The notes under the pieces are model-generated. The model did not search any database. It worked only from the letters and a program-made list of their open reading frames with translations, and was not told the origin of the DNA. Of a stretch of 64,000 bases of DNA, positions 55,735-64,000 are shown in pieces. Numbering within the stretch: the first letter of the stretch is position 1; every line of letters begins with the position of its first letter. The position numbers were made by a program, and so were the translations under genes. The DNA lies in assembly GCA_965261945.1 (NCBI GenBank), contig CBDHEF010000002.1, positions 1,426,001 to 1,490,000 of the forward strand, read 5' to 3'. The stretch comes from VXOI01 sp965261945. Its GTDB lineage: Bacteria > Chloroflexota > Dehalococcoidia > Lucifugimonadales > UBA3495.

Positions 55735-55765
55735 GGCCCTTCCCCTGAGTGAGAGGGGATTATGC
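55735..55765. repeat. REP-like palindrome
   Basis: CCCTTCCCCTGAGTGAGAGG then GGATT, between the two LLM monooxygenase genes. Confidence 0.5.
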
Positions 55766-55801
55766 AAGGGTTTCCCAGAGGAAGAAAGGCGGAACAGAGT
55801 T

Positions 55802-57142
55802 ATGGCTGAACGGCGTATGATGCGCATCGGGACATTTCTGGCCGGCACCGGCTCCAACATGGCGTCGTGGCGGCATCCGACCGCTGTGCCGGACGCAGCC
55901 ATCAACCTGGACTACTACCGGCGGCTCACTCGCAAGGCCGAAGAGGCCAAGCTGGACTTCGCCTTCTTCGGCGACGGCCTGTACATCAGCGAGAAGTCGC
56001 ACCCCAACTTTCTGAACCGATTCGAGCCGCTGACGCTGCTGGCCGCGCTGGCCATGGATACCAGCCACATCGGGCTGGCGGCCACTCTATCCACCACCTA
56101 CAGCGATCCCTACACCGTGGCGCGGCAGTTCTCGTCCATCGACCACATCTCCAACGGGCGGGCCGGGTGGAACGTGGTTACTTCGCCCCTGGAAGGCTCG
56201 GCGCTGAACTATAACAAGCCGGAGCATCCAGCCCACGACCTGCGTTACCGCATGGCCGCCGAGTACATTGAGATAGCCAGGGGACTGTGGGACTCGTGGG
56301 AGGACGATGCCTTCATCCGCGACCAGGCCGGCGGTGAGTTCATAGACCCGGACAAGATGCACCGGCTCAATCACGTCGGCGAGTTCTTCTCGGTGCAGGG
56401 GCCGCTGAACATATCCCGGTCGCGCCAGGGACGGCCGGTGCTGATCCAGGCCGGTTCCTCGGAGGCCGGGCGGGGCTTCGCGGCTACCATCGCCGACGCG
56501 GTGTTCACCGGCCAGGCCAACAGGGCCAGCGCCGAGGAGTTCAGCAGCGATGTCAAGGCTCGCGCCGCCGCCGCCGGACGCAACCCCGCGGAAGTCCTGA
56601 TTATGCCCGGCTGCTCGCCCATCGTGGGCCGCACTCCCCAGGAAGCCGAGGAGAAGTATCTTGAGATTGCTGGCCTCGTCGAAATCAACCAGGCCCTGAA
56701 CTACTTGGGCCGTTACTTCAACGACCTGGACTTTACGCAATACGAGCTGGACGCGCCATTCCCGGAGCTGGGCGATTTCGGGCGCAACGGCTGGGAAAGC
56801 TCCACCGACAGCATCAAGAAAACCGCCCGCGAGAAGGAGCTGTCCCTAAGGGAGATGGCGTTGCAGGCAACCACGCCGCGCCACGAATTCATCGGCACGG
56901 CGGAGCAGGTGGCCGACACGATGCAGGACTGGTTCGAGTCGGGAGCCGCCGACGGCTTCATGCTCAGCGGCGCAGTGCTGCCCCAGGGCTTTGACGACTT
57001 CATAGACCACGTGCTGCCCATCCTGAAAGACCGCGGCCTCTTCCGCACCGAATACGAGGCCGACACCCTCCGCGGCAACCTCGGCCTCCCTATACCGGAG
57101 AACCGCTACACCGCGGCGAGAAAAGCGGGCGTGGCCCATTAA
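55802..57142 (+). CDS. LLM-class monooxygenase, NtaA/SnaA/DszA type
   Basis: A 446-residue flavin monooxygenase of the long (NtaA/DszA) type, which attacks compounds such as nitrilotriacetate or dibenzothiophene sulfone. Diagnostic parts: RIGTFLAGTGSNMASWRHPT at the start, SIDHISNGRAGWNVVTSPLE, RGLWDSWEDDAF, RPVLIQAGSSEAGRGFAATI and, near the end, DGFMLSGAVLPQGFDDFIDH. ATG at 55802 lies behind GGCGGAAC, a weak site. It is cotranscribed with the smaller LLM gene 130 bases upstream or has its own promoter. Confidence 0.92.
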   Translation: MAERRMMRIGTFLAGTGSNMASWRHPTAVPDAAINLDYYRRLTRKAEEAKLDFAFFGDGLYISEKSHPNFLNRFEPLTLLAALAMDTSHIGLAATLSTTYSDPYTVARQFSSIDHISNGRAGWNVVTSPLEGSALNYNKPEHPAHDLRYRMAAEYIEIARGLWDSWEDDAFIRDQAGGEFIDPDKMHRLNHVGEFFSVQGPLNISRSRQGRPVLIQAGSSEAGRGFAATIADAVFTGQANRASAEEFSSDVKARAAAAGRNPAEVLIMPGCSPIVGRTPQEAEEKYLEIAGLVEINQALNYLGRYFNDLDFTQYELDAPFPELGDFGRNGWESSTDSIKKTAREKELSLREMALQATTPRHEFIGTAEQVADTMQDWFESGAADGFMLSGAVLPQGFDDFIDHVLPILKDRGLFRTEYEADTLRGNLGLPIPENRYTAARKAGVAH

Positions 57143-57770
57143 ACTCCCTTCTCCCTTCGGAGAGGGCCGGGATGAGAAGGCCGCCACGCTGAGTTCCCCA
57201 CTCCCCCCGGGTGAGGGTTAGGGTGAGGGCGTCCCTTTACCAAATCAGCATCGAGGTTGACCGAAATTCCCGCAACCCTGCTCGCCATCCACGGAACCGT
57301 GACCCGGCCCGGACGGCTGCACCAGGCGATACAGGCGGTCTTGCCGTAACTGGATTCGCCCGTTGCGGACCTACTGTATGTGGGCGACTATCATCGGATT
57401 GGTTGAATTGAGAAGTATTCGCCGTTGTCCCCGCGTTTGCGGGGGAACGATAGGAGCGCAACTGCGCCCCGTGCTGGCCTGTGGTCTATCCCCGGTCTAT
57501 CTCCGTAGCTACGGAGCAAAAACTATGGCGCACACCACTTTCAGCACGGCCAACTGGCCGACCCGCAGGCAGTCGCCGCCCTGCAATCGCTGGCCCACTC
57601 AGTCGTAGCCCTGCACCGGGCCGCCGCGGGTGGCAGCCTTTCCGGCACTTCGCCCCTCGCTGGTTTTCCCTTCGCTCCAGCTCAGCGCCGGGAACCTGCA
57701 CTGCCCCCGGAGACTCCCAATTCCTTCAGGCGCATGAGCAGGGGCCAACCGTCATCCTGTAAATTGCGGC
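57143..57770. other. Intergenic stretch with REP-like palindromes
   Basis: The first 90 bases hold two REP-like units (CCCTTCTCCCTTCGGAGAGG and GGGTGAGGGTTAGGGTGAGG). A hairpin GTCCCCGCGTTTGCGGGGG lies at 57427-57445. No gene is supported; short frames lack family and start signals. Confidence 0.5.
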
Positions 57771-58247
57771 CAACCGCCGCTCCAGCGACCACCGCTCCGG
57801 CAGCCACGGCAATCCAGTAACCGGCTGCCGTGACCCTGGAGGAATATGCCGCAAAGTTCGCCGGCGGCCCGGGCGCGATCTACAAGGGCCAGTTCGACCG
57901 CCTCCCGCCCGGCTTCCAGCAGGTCCTCTTGGCAGGTCCTCTTGGAAGAAGGAGCAAAGTTCGAACTGGAGATTCTCAGGGTTGCGCCCATTCTCGGCGA
58001 AATCGGCATTCCAAAGACCGTGGAGACCGGCCTGGAATGCAGCGAGTTCTCGCCGGAGCTATGGGATTACATCTTCAACGAAGTGGTCATAAACAGGATC
58101 GTTCCAAAATGGGTGGACCGGACCGGCGGGCCTGATTCCGACGCAGTTGCCCTGTTCAACGAAGAAGCCTCGCCCATAATTGGCGTCAGGATCAACCCCG
58201 ACGGCAGCGCCTCCGTGATTGACGGCAACGCCTCCGTGACTGAATAG
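57771..58247 (+). pseudogene. Decayed TRAP substrate-binding lipoprotein (fourth paralogue)
   Basis: Pieces of the DctP lipoproteins that follow: the linker PTAAPATTAPAATAIQ, then after a stop the motif region LEEYAAKFAGGPGAIYKGQF, then directly the C-terminal end LLEEGAKFELEILRVAPILG, VVINRIVPKWVDRTGG and INPDGSASVIDG. Signal peptide and some 290 central residues are gone. A 13-bp tandem duplication (CAGGTCCTCTTGG, about 57918-57945) shifts the frame at the junction. No promoter seen. Confidence 0.8.
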
Positions 58248-58497
58248 GAACTGAATAGGACAGGGATTGAATAGGCCGGGACCGCGCGGCAAGGATTGCG
58301 CCTCCAGGTTATCTGCCCGGATTCGCCCCTTTGTTTACCCGCTCGTCCGGATCGAGGCGAGCGGGTTTTTCGTTACCGTAGCTCTCCAGCGGGCATTGCG
58401 GCGCAAAATAAGGCATCACATTACGATGTACATTGCTAATTGTACGAATACCACCTATTTATATGTATTTTTGTAATAATTTGGCAGTGATTCAGGG

Positions 58498-58526
58498 TTG
58501 CATATCGAAAATGCCTTTGTTATATT
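58498..58526 (+). promoter_or_regulatory. Promoter of TRAP lipoprotein 1
   Basis: TTGCAT (58498-58503), 17 bases, TATATT (58521-58526), followed by GCCGC. The other two paralogues have TTGCGC-17-TATAGT and TTGCGC-17-TATATT at similar distances. Confidence 0.65.
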
Positions 58527-58593
58527 GCCGCGCAATCGGCGGGGCCGTAAAAATTTGCCGCCGGTTGGGGAAAAACTACCGAGGAGTGTCTGT

Positions 58594-60000
58594 ATGCTGA
58601 GAAAGCTGGCGATTACCGGGGTGTTGGCCCTCTTGATGGTGGTGATTTTGGCCTGCGGAGGAGCAGCGGAGCCTACGGAAGCCCCGGCCCCAACGGCGGT
58701 ACCCACGGCCACATCCGCACCGGCGGCTACCGAAGCGCCCACCGAAGCGCCCCAGATGATGGAAGGCGAAGCCGACCTCATGGCCGCGGCCGCCCGTTTG
58801 GCCGGCGGGCCCGGCGCATTCTACGTCGGCGACCTGAACCAGTTGGTCGGCCCGGTGCCCGAACCCATCGAGGACGACATAGGAGACTACGACGGGGTAC
58901 CGTATGAGGGCTTGGAAGACTATATGTACGTCTTCGACTCCGATTACTACCGGACCCTGGTTGAGCGCGCCAACTATCTCAATCCTACGGAGCCCACCAC
59001 TACCGGGCAGCAACTCTCGTACCAGTTGGCCTGCATCAACCGCGCCCTGACCCACTGCAAAATATCGGAGTGGTTCTCCGACCGGGTGTTTGAGCGCACC
59101 AACGGCCAGTTGAGGATTGAAATCATCGGCTACCCGGAGTTGGGCATCGCCGGAGATGATGTACTGAATCTGCTGGAAAACGGCACACTGTCCTTCGCCG
59201 AACTGCCTTCGGCCTACACCGCCGGCGACCTGCCTGCAATGGACATGAAGTATCTGTGGGGAATCTACAAAGACAACGAGACTTTCTACAAAGCAACAGT
59301 GGCCGCCGTTCCCGACCTGGACAAGCTGATTGCAGACCGCACCGGGGGCGGCGTGACCATCTACCAGATGTGGCGGGTGCCGGAGAATGAGATTTTCTTC
59401 TTCAGCAAGGAACCCATTGAAGAACTGGAAGACTTCCAAGGGCTGAAAGTCCGCAGTTTCGGCGGCGCGCTGTCGGACCTGATTGACGGAATGGGTTCGG
59501 AGGCCCAATGGGTGGCCTTCACCGAGGTCTATACTGCGTTGGAAAGGGGCATTCTGGACGGCGGGGTTACCGGCGCAAACGCCGGCTACGGCCAGCGGTG
59601 GTATGAAGTGGCCGACTACATGGCCGGTCCGATTCCTCTCTTCACAGTGGAAAACGCCACCTTCAACCCTGCTGTCTGGGAGGGGATTCCAGAAGATTTC
59701 CGGCAGATTCTTATCGAGGAGGGAGCGAGATACGAGCTGGAGTTCTTCCGTGTCACCCCGGTCCTGTCGGCTCTGGGCATTCCCAAACTCCTGGACGAAG
59801 GAGTGACCTACATCCCCTTCAACCAGGAAATACGCGACTTCATGTTTGAAGAAGTGGCGTTGAAGTACGTGGTCCCTCAGTGGGTTAAGCGCGTTGGAGG
59901 CGCTGACTCGGAGGCCGTTAGACTGTTCAACAAGAACGTCGGCCCCGTGGCCGGCATCAAAATCAACGCCGACGGCACCGCAACCCTGATCGAAAACTAG
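58594..60000 (+). CDS. TRAP transporter substrate-binding lipoprotein (DctP), paralogue 1
   Basis: A 468-residue lipoprotein: signal peptide with lipobox ILAC (Cys 21), Ala/Pro/Thr-rich linker to about 50, then an N-terminal extension with AGGPGAFYVGDLNQLVGPVP. The DctP domain follows: FERTNGQLRIEIIGYPELGI, then AQWVAFTEVYTALERGILDG and IPEDFRQILIEEGARYELEF. TRAP binding proteins deliver organic acids or similar solutes to DctQM. ATG at 58594 follows GAGGAG. It is a monocistronic unit with its own promoter and terminator; no DctQM genes adjoin it. Confidence 0.88.
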   Translation: MLRKLAITGVLALLMVVILACGGAAEPTEAPAPTAVPTATSAPAATEAPTEAPQMMEGEADLMAAAARLAGGPGAFYVGDLNQLVGPVPEPIEDDIGDYDGVPYEGLEDYMYVFDSDYYRTLVERANYLNPTEPTTTGQQLSYQLACINRALTHCKISEWFSDRVFERTNGQLRIEIIGYPELGIAGDDVLNLLENGTLSFAELPSAYTAGDLPAMDMKYLWGIYKDNETFYKATVAAVPDLDKLIADRTGGGVTIYQMWRVPENEIFFFSKEPIEELEDFQGLKVRSFGGALSDLIDGMGSEAQWVAFTEVYTALERGILDGGVTGANAGYGQRWYEVADYMAGPIPLFTVENATFNPAVWEGIPEDFRQILIEEGARYELEFFRVTPVLSALGIPKLLDEGVTYIPFNQEIRDFMFEEVALKYVVPQWVKRVGGADSEAVRLFNKNVGPVAGIKINADGTATLIEN

Positions 60001-60041
60001 ATCGAAAACCAGCCGTCCAGCGACCCAAGGGGATTCGCGCA

Positions 60042-60073
60042 GGGCCCCGGTGCGTACCGGGGCCCATCCTTTT
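60042..60073 (+). terminator. Terminator after paralogue 1
   Basis: GGGCCCCGGT, a GCGT loop, ACCGGGGCCC, then ATCCTTTT. Confidence 0.85.
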
Positions 60074-60210
60074 AGGGTCGCTGGTGAGGTCTCAATAATG
60101 TGTTGACTATATCCATAGTATATTTTCGTTAATATCGCCATATATCGCTGTTGGCTTATTGCATTACGTCAGTTACGCGACCAGAAGTAAATTCATCTGC
60201 CGTAAATGCC

Positions 60211-60239
60211 TTGCGCACCAATATCCGATTTGGTATAGT
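60211..60239 (+). promoter_or_regulatory. Promoter of TRAP lipoprotein 2
   Basis: TTGCGC (60211-60216), 17 bases, TATAGT (60234-60239). The leader to the ATG is about 140 bases and holds a 25-bp tandem duplication. Confidence 0.6.
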
Positions 60240-60294
60240 CCGCTGAATCGTGCGCAGAGCCGCTTAAGGGAATTGGTCCTGCCTGGCAAGTTCC

Positions 60295-60344
60295 GGCGCC
60301 GGGTTAAATTCACTTACGCGGCGCCGGGTTCAATTCACTTACGC
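60295..60344. repeat. 25-bp tandem duplication in the leader of paralogue 2
   Basis: Two units of 25 bases (GGCGCCGGGTTAAATTCACT..., 60295-60319 and 60320-60344) differing at one base, about 45 bases before the start codon. Confidence 0.93.
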
Positions 60345-60388
60345 ATTGAGCGCGTGAGAAGGGGAATTTATCCAGGAGAGTGCTAACC

Positions 60389-61840
60389 ATGGTCAAACCC
60401 TTACTGATGGGAGCAGCGCTGATTTTACTGATGGCCTTCGTCGTGGCCTGCGGTGGCGCCGCAGAACCAACGGCCGCTCCGCCGACAGCGACCACGGCGC
60501 CGCCAACCGAACCTCCCGCTCCGACCGACGCCATGATGGAAGAAGAGGAAGAAGGCGAGGGCGACTCGATGATGATGGACGTCGACCCGGCCCTCAAGGC
60601 CGTGGCCGATGAACTGGCCGGCGGCCCTGGCTCCATCTACGTCGGCGACCTCTCGCAGCTGGTCGGCCCTCCCCCGGGGTTATCCGAAGATGTCGATAAG
60701 GACACCGGAGAACCCCGTCTCGTTGACCCCTTGGGCGACGGCGCCGGCAACGTGCCCCTTGAGTACCTGAAAAAGAACATCCACATCTTCGAGACCGACT
60801 ACTACCGGTCGCTACTGGACAAGGCCAGGCTGACGGATCCGACGCCCCTGACCTCCATCGGAGAGGAAGTCAATGTCCAGTACGCCTGCATCAACCGGTC
60901 TTTGCTGCCCTGCAAGCTCCAGACCGTCTACTTCGCCGAGAACGTCCGGGAGCGGACTAACGGCCAGGTGAATTTTGAGGTTTCGAGCTATCCGGAGTTG
61001 GGACTGGCCGGTTCCGATATGCTGGAACTGGTGGCGGCGGGGACCATTGAGTTCGCCCAAATCCAGCCGGCCTATGTAGGCGGCACCTGGCCCCTGATCG
61101 ACATCATCTACGTATGGGGCATTTGGAAGGACTTCAAGTCGGAGCACGAGGCCAACACCGGTCTGCTGCCGGCTCTGGATGCCGGGGTTCAAGAGGAAAC
61201 CAACGGCGGCAAGCTGATCTACCACATCTGGTACGGCGGCAACGACCAGTATTTCTTCTCCAACCGCGGAGCGGAGTTGGATGACTTCGATGGCTTGAAG
61301 ACCCGAAGCCACGGCACGACTATGACCGACGCCATCAATGGCCTGGGAGGCGAAGGCCAGTTCATGGCTTTCGCCGAGGTGTACACCGCCCTTGAGCGCG
61401 GCATCCTGGACGCGGGCGTAACCGGCGCCCACGCCGGCCACGGCCAGCGCTGGTACGAGGTGACCGATAACATCGTCGGTCCATTCATCTCGATGCCCAT
61501 GGGCTTCGAGACCATGAACAAGGACACCTGGGACCGTATCCCAGCCGACCTGCAAGCCATTATCATCGAAGAAGGCGCCAAGATGGAGCTGGAAAATCTC
61601 CGCTTGGCCGCTGTCTGGAATGAGACTGGCGTCGAAGTAAACGTCAATGAGGGAATGGTATTCCTCCCCTGGTCCGACGAGATGAAGCAATTCGTGTACG
61701 AAAACGTCGCTCTGGGCCGCGTGCTGCCCAACTGGATCGTGCGCGTCGGGCCGGAGGAAATCGCCCTCTGGAACGAAGTCGTCAAGCCTTGGACCAATGT
61801 CCAGATTGAGGACGACGGGACCATTACCATTCTGGAGTAG
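60389..61840 (+). CDS. TRAP transporter substrate-binding lipoprotein (DctP), paralogue 2
   Basis: 483 residues with the same plan: lipobox VVAC (Cys 21), Pro/Thr linker, an acidic Met/Glu stretch, then AGGPGSIYVGDLSQLVGPPP. The DctP domain is RERTNGQVNFEVSSYPELGL, EGQFMAFAEVYTALERGILD and IPADLQAIIIEEGAKMELEN. ATG at 60389 follows AGGAGAG. Sequence differences from paralogue 1 in the central domain suggest another ligand. Own promoter and terminator. Confidence 0.88.
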   Translation: MVKPLLMGAALILLMAFVVACGGAAEPTAAPPTATTAPPTEPPAPTDAMMEEEEEGEGDSMMMDVDPALKAVADELAGGPGSIYVGDLSQLVGPPPGLSEDVDKDTGEPRLVDPLGDGAGNVPLEYLKKNIHIFETDYYRSLLDKARLTDPTPLTSIGEEVNVQYACINRSLLPCKLQTVYFAENVRERTNGQVNFEVSSYPELGLAGSDMLELVAAGTIEFAQIQPAYVGGTWPLIDIIYVWGIWKDFKSEHEANTGLLPALDAGVQEETNGGKLIYHIWYGGNDQYFFSNRGAELDDFDGLKTRSHGTTMTDAINGLGGEGQFMAFAEVYTALERGILDAGVTGAHAGHGQRWYEVTDNIVGPFISMPMGFETMNKDTWDRIPADLQAIIIEEGAKMELENLRLAAVWNETGVEVNVNEGMVFLPWSDEMKQFVYENVALGRVLPNWIVRVGPEEIALWNEVVKPWTNVQIEDDGTITILE

Positions 61841-61934
61841 TCGCACATCTGCTGGCGATTGGGGCTGACCGCCAGTCAGCTCTCCGTTCCAGCGCAAGCG
61901 AATACAACCCGGTTACCATTGTCCCTACTCGACA

Positions 61935-61975
61935 GGCCCCGCCTGCGTTAGCGAATTAGACGCAGTGCCGGGGCC
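61935..61975 (+). terminator. Terminator after paralogue 2
   Basis: GGCCCCGCCTGCGT pairs with ACGCAGTGCCGGGGCC around an 11-base loop. It is followed by CTACTTCG, with few T. Confidence 0.6.
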
Positions 61976-62030
61976 TACTTCGTTTGCAGCGACCTACTCC
62001 GTTTGCAGCGACCTACTCCGTTTGCAGCGA
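61974..62030. repeat. 19-bp tandem repeat, three units
   Basis: CCTACTCCGTTTGCAGCGA three times, the first with one change, just after the terminator of paralogue 2. Confidence 0.95.
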
Positions 62031-62149
62031 AAGGAGGCTTCGATATATTTAGGCTATGGCAACGCATTAAAGCAACACGTTTAGTTTAACTTCAGACGTC
62101 CTTCCGCTATTTTGCGACGCTTTACGGAATCTTGATGACAAGTGCCGTG

Positions 62150-62178
62150 TTGCGCCTGTGAATGCAATTTGCTATATT
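62150..62178 (+). promoter_or_regulatory. Promoter of TRAP lipoprotein 3
   Basis: TTGCGC (62150-62155), 17 bases, TATATT (62173-62178) followed by GCCGCC, as in paralogue 1. About 115 bases before the ATG. Confidence 0.65.
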
Positions 62179-62293
62179 GCCGCCTGTTAGCCGGAGTGCT
62201 GAAGCAGCCCGAATCCGATGGCGATGCGGTGCGGCCCGGTAGGCAAGGCGCAATGGCCGGAAATTCCACAAGCGGTTCAGGAGAATTTTTTTA

Positions 62294-63742
62294 ATGACTA
62301 AGGCATTCCTGTTAGCTGGTTCCCTGATTCTGTTGATGGCCCTCGTCTTGGCCTGCGGAGGAGCCGCAGAACCCACGGCGGTTCCGACCGAGGCTCCCAT
62401 GGCCACCACGGCTCCAACGGAGGCGCCGACCGAGGCTCCCACGCAAGCGATGATGGAGGAACAACCCACCAAAGCCGCGGCAATGACCGACTCGGACGTT
62501 GACCCGGCCCTGATGGCAGCGGCCGAAGCCCGCGCCGGCGGCCCCGGCGCCTTCTATCTGGGCGACGGCGACTTCAGCCTCCTGGTCGGCCCTGCCCCTG
62601 CCGAGGGCCTGGGCGACGCCGAAGACATGGTAAATCTCGCCGGCCTGGAGCGGGAGAGCTACCTCTTCGACTCCCAGTATTACCAGAACCTGGTGGAGAA
62701 GGCCAACTTCACCAACCCTACGGAGATGACCTACAATGGCGACCCCATCGAAATCCAGTTCGCCTGCATCAACCGGACCGTTGCGCCGTGTGAGCTGTGG
62801 GACAACTTTTTCAAGAAGCAGATAGAGGCACGAACCAACGGCAAGGTGCTTGTGCCCATCACCTCATTCCCCGAATTGGGCATAGCAGGCCCCGATTCCC
62901 TGGAGCAGGTGACCAACGGCACTCTGTCCTGGGCCGAAATCACCAGCGGCTATGTCTCCGGCCACATGCCCGAGGCAGAGTTGGCGCTCATGTACGGCGT
63001 CTACCCCGACCACGAGGTCGAGTTCAAGGTAACCCAGGCCATCGGGCCGGAGCTGGACCGACTGTTTGAAGAAAACACCGACGGAGGCATAGTGCTCTCC
63101 CATATGTGGGTCTCCGGCGGGGACCAGTTCTTCTTCTGCAAGGAGGGCATAACTGAACTGGACCACTTCGAGGGAAGGAAAGTACGCAGCCACGGTTCGG
63201 CGCTCTCCGACTGGATCAACGGGTTCGGGGCCGACGCGCAGTTCGTGGCCTTCGCCGAGGTCTACACCGCCCTGGAGCGCGGCATCCTGGACTGCGGGGT
63301 TACCGTGGCCTTCGCCGCTCACGCCCAGCGCTGGTACGAGGTGACCGAATACATGGTCGGCCCGCTGTCCAGCCAGTTGCTCAACACCGTAATCGTCAAT
63401 CGGACTGTCTGGGACGGCCTGCCCGAGGACATCCGGCAGATCCTGATTGAGGAAGGCGCCCGGCACGAGCTGGAGGCCATGCGCGTGACCCCCGCGTGGA
63501 ACGAGGTCTGGATCCAGCGCAACATTGACGAAGGGCTGAAGTACCAGGAATTCTCGCCCGAGTTGATGGACTTTATGAGAAACGTGGTCGCAACTGACCA
63601 CGTGGTGCCTGGCTTCATCTCTCGCCAGGACGAAGACAACAGGGACAACATTATCGCCCTGTTCAACGAGAAAATTGCGCCCATAGTGGGGCTCAAGGTT
63701 CTGCCTGACGGCTCTACTGAGAGGGTTCCTATAACCCAGTAG
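62294..63742 (+). CDS. TRAP transporter substrate-binding lipoprotein (DctP), paralogue 3
   Basis: 482 residues: lipobox VLAC (Cys 21), Thr/Pro/Ala linker, then AGGPGAFYLGDGDFSLLVGP. DctP domain: EARTNGKVLVPITSFPELGI, AQFVAFAEVYTALERGILDC, LPEDIRQILIEEGARHELEA. The first Cys pair after the extension (FACINRTVAPCELW) is conserved in all three paralogues and may form a disulfide. AGGAG lies upstream of ATG 62294. Own promoter; the terminator is shared with the convergent gene at the right edge. Confidence 0.88.
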   Translation: MTKAFLLAGSLILLMALVLACGGAAEPTAVPTEAPMATTAPTEAPTEAPTQAMMEEQPTKAAAMTDSDVDPALMAAAEARAGGPGAFYLGDGDFSLLVGPAPAEGLGDAEDMVNLAGLERESYLFDSQYYQNLVEKANFTNPTEMTYNGDPIEIQFACINRTVAPCELWDNFFKKQIEARTNGKVLVPITSFPELGIAGPDSLEQVTNGTLSWAEITSGYVSGHMPEAELALMYGVYPDHEVEFKVTQAIGPELDRLFEENTDGGIVLSHMWVSGGDQFFFCKEGITELDHFEGRKVRSHGSALSDWINGFGADAQFVAFAEVYTALERGILDCGVTVAFAAHAQRWYEVTEYMVGPLSSQLLNTVIVNRTVWDGLPEDIRQILIEEGARHELEAMRVTPAWNEVWIQRNIDEGLKYQEFSPELMDFMRNVVATDHVVPGFISRQDEDNRDNIIALFNEKIAPIVGLKVLPDGSTERVPITQ

Positions 63743-63776
63743 CGCGGGCAACCGCCCACTTTATCCGGTTTCAACT

Positions 63777-63810
63777 AAAAGCCCCGGCGGTCAATCCTGC
63801 CGGGGCCTTT
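63777..63810. terminator. Two-way terminator
   Basis: AAAAGCCCCGGC, a 10-base loop, GCCGGGGCCTTT. It lies between convergent genes. Confidence 0.8.
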
Positions 63811-63832
63811 CCCTTTTGCAGCGTATGGCAGG

Positions 63833-64000
63833 TCAGTCGTCCCCGGCGGCCGGTGCGGGGCCGCCCAGCGGCTCCGGCCTTTCGCCTCCGATGGACCACA
63901 CCAGCAGAACTGCCGAGGTTGCCGGCGCCAGGAACATTGCGTCGAAGGAGCCTGCCCCGCTGACGATTCCAAGAGTCAGTCCACGCCTGACCACGAACCA
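63833..64000 (-). CDS. C-terminal end of a membrane protein, possibly TRAP permease
   Basis: The last 55 codons of a gene that begins beyond the window: VVRRGLTLGIVSGAGSFDAM, then a hydrophobic helix FLAPATSAVLLVWSIGG and a Pro/Gly-rich cytoplasmic tail ending AAGDD. Its place next to the TRAP binding proteins suggests a DctM-type permease, but 55 residues are too few to prove it. Stop codon at 63833-63835. Confidence 0.4.
   Translation of the reverse strand, partial: WFVVRRGLTLGIVSGAGSFDAMFLAPATSAVLLVWSIGGERPEPLGGPAPAAGDD

Noticed and set aside
57425..57447. A hairpin resembling a type I-E CRISPR repeat (GTCCCCGCGTTTGCGGGGG)
   Set aside because: It is single, with no spacer-spaced copy nearby; a GC hairpin of this kind is common by chance or as a terminator stem.
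58576..60141. A 521-codon minus-strand frame opposite TRAP lipoprotein 1
   Set aside because: Shadow of the real gene, which has a promoter, a ribosome site, a lipobox and paralogues.

Overview
The window looks like a chromosomal segment of an uncultured Chloroflexota bacterium, possibly of the SAR202/Dehalococcoidia type or a sponge-associated relative. This rests on GC-rich genes, lipoprotein binding proteins with Ala/Pro/Thr-rich linkers after an LACGG-type lipobox, several flavin-dependent monooxygenases beside a GMC oxidoreductase, and REP-like GGGAGAGGG palindromes between genes. The placement is inference; there is no rRNA or other marker gene here.

Region 1 (1-7100) is defence and transposon debris. 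A type ISP restriction-modification gene is broken by an in-frame TAG, a frameshift and two nested insertion sequences (IS701-like, then IS630-like in its CTAG target duplication). Its 3' end reappears at 5002. A RelB/YafQ-like toxin-antitoxin pair, an IS1182 remnant and a decayed, oppositely oriented CRISPR fragment follow. Region 2 (7100-17190) is a complete type I-G (formerly I-U) CRISPR-Cas locus: csb1, csb2, cas3 (C-terminal HD), csb3/cas8, a cas4-cas1 fusion, cas2 and an array of 11 repeats and 10 spacers.

Region 3 (17200-21240) is plasmid-like: parA (frameshifted), a ribbon-helix-helix partner, AACGTT-type repeats, a ~570-bp segment present twice, and between the two copies a two-gene HEPN module. 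Region 4 (21240-25420) is a pile of mobile elements: a second IS701 copy, two MITEs stacked in one CTAG site, a decayed element of ~1.3 kb with a small basic passenger ORF, and many strong hairpins. A DEAD-box RNA helicase follows (25616-27007).

Region 5 (27678-36150, minus strand) is a urea-use operon in decay: urtC-urtD-urtE, ureA, a glutamine synthetase, ureB, ureC, ureF, ureG, ureD. ureA, B, C, D and F are intact; urtC has lost its middle; urtD, urtE, ureG and the glutamine synthetase are frameshifted; urtA and urtB are absent, with an IS5 remnant in their place. Region 6 (37020-41520) holds a family 5 peptide-type binding lipoprotein and two Dpp-type permeases. Region 7 (41726-47640) is again insertion elements and MITEs around two unknown genes.

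Region 8 (47775-57142) is an intact catabolic block: a VOC protein, a GMC oxidoreductase, a large alpha/beta hydrolase, an epoxide hydrolase, an amidohydrolase and two LLM flavin monooxygenases. Region 9 (57770-64000) holds three paralogous TRAP (DctP) lipoproteins, each with its own promoter and terminator, plus a decayed fourth copy and the end of a membrane-protein gene at the right edge. Two themes cross the whole window: TA-specific elements repeatedly inserted in CTAG sites made by IS701-type elements, and short tandem duplications (8-25 bp) that have broken several genes.
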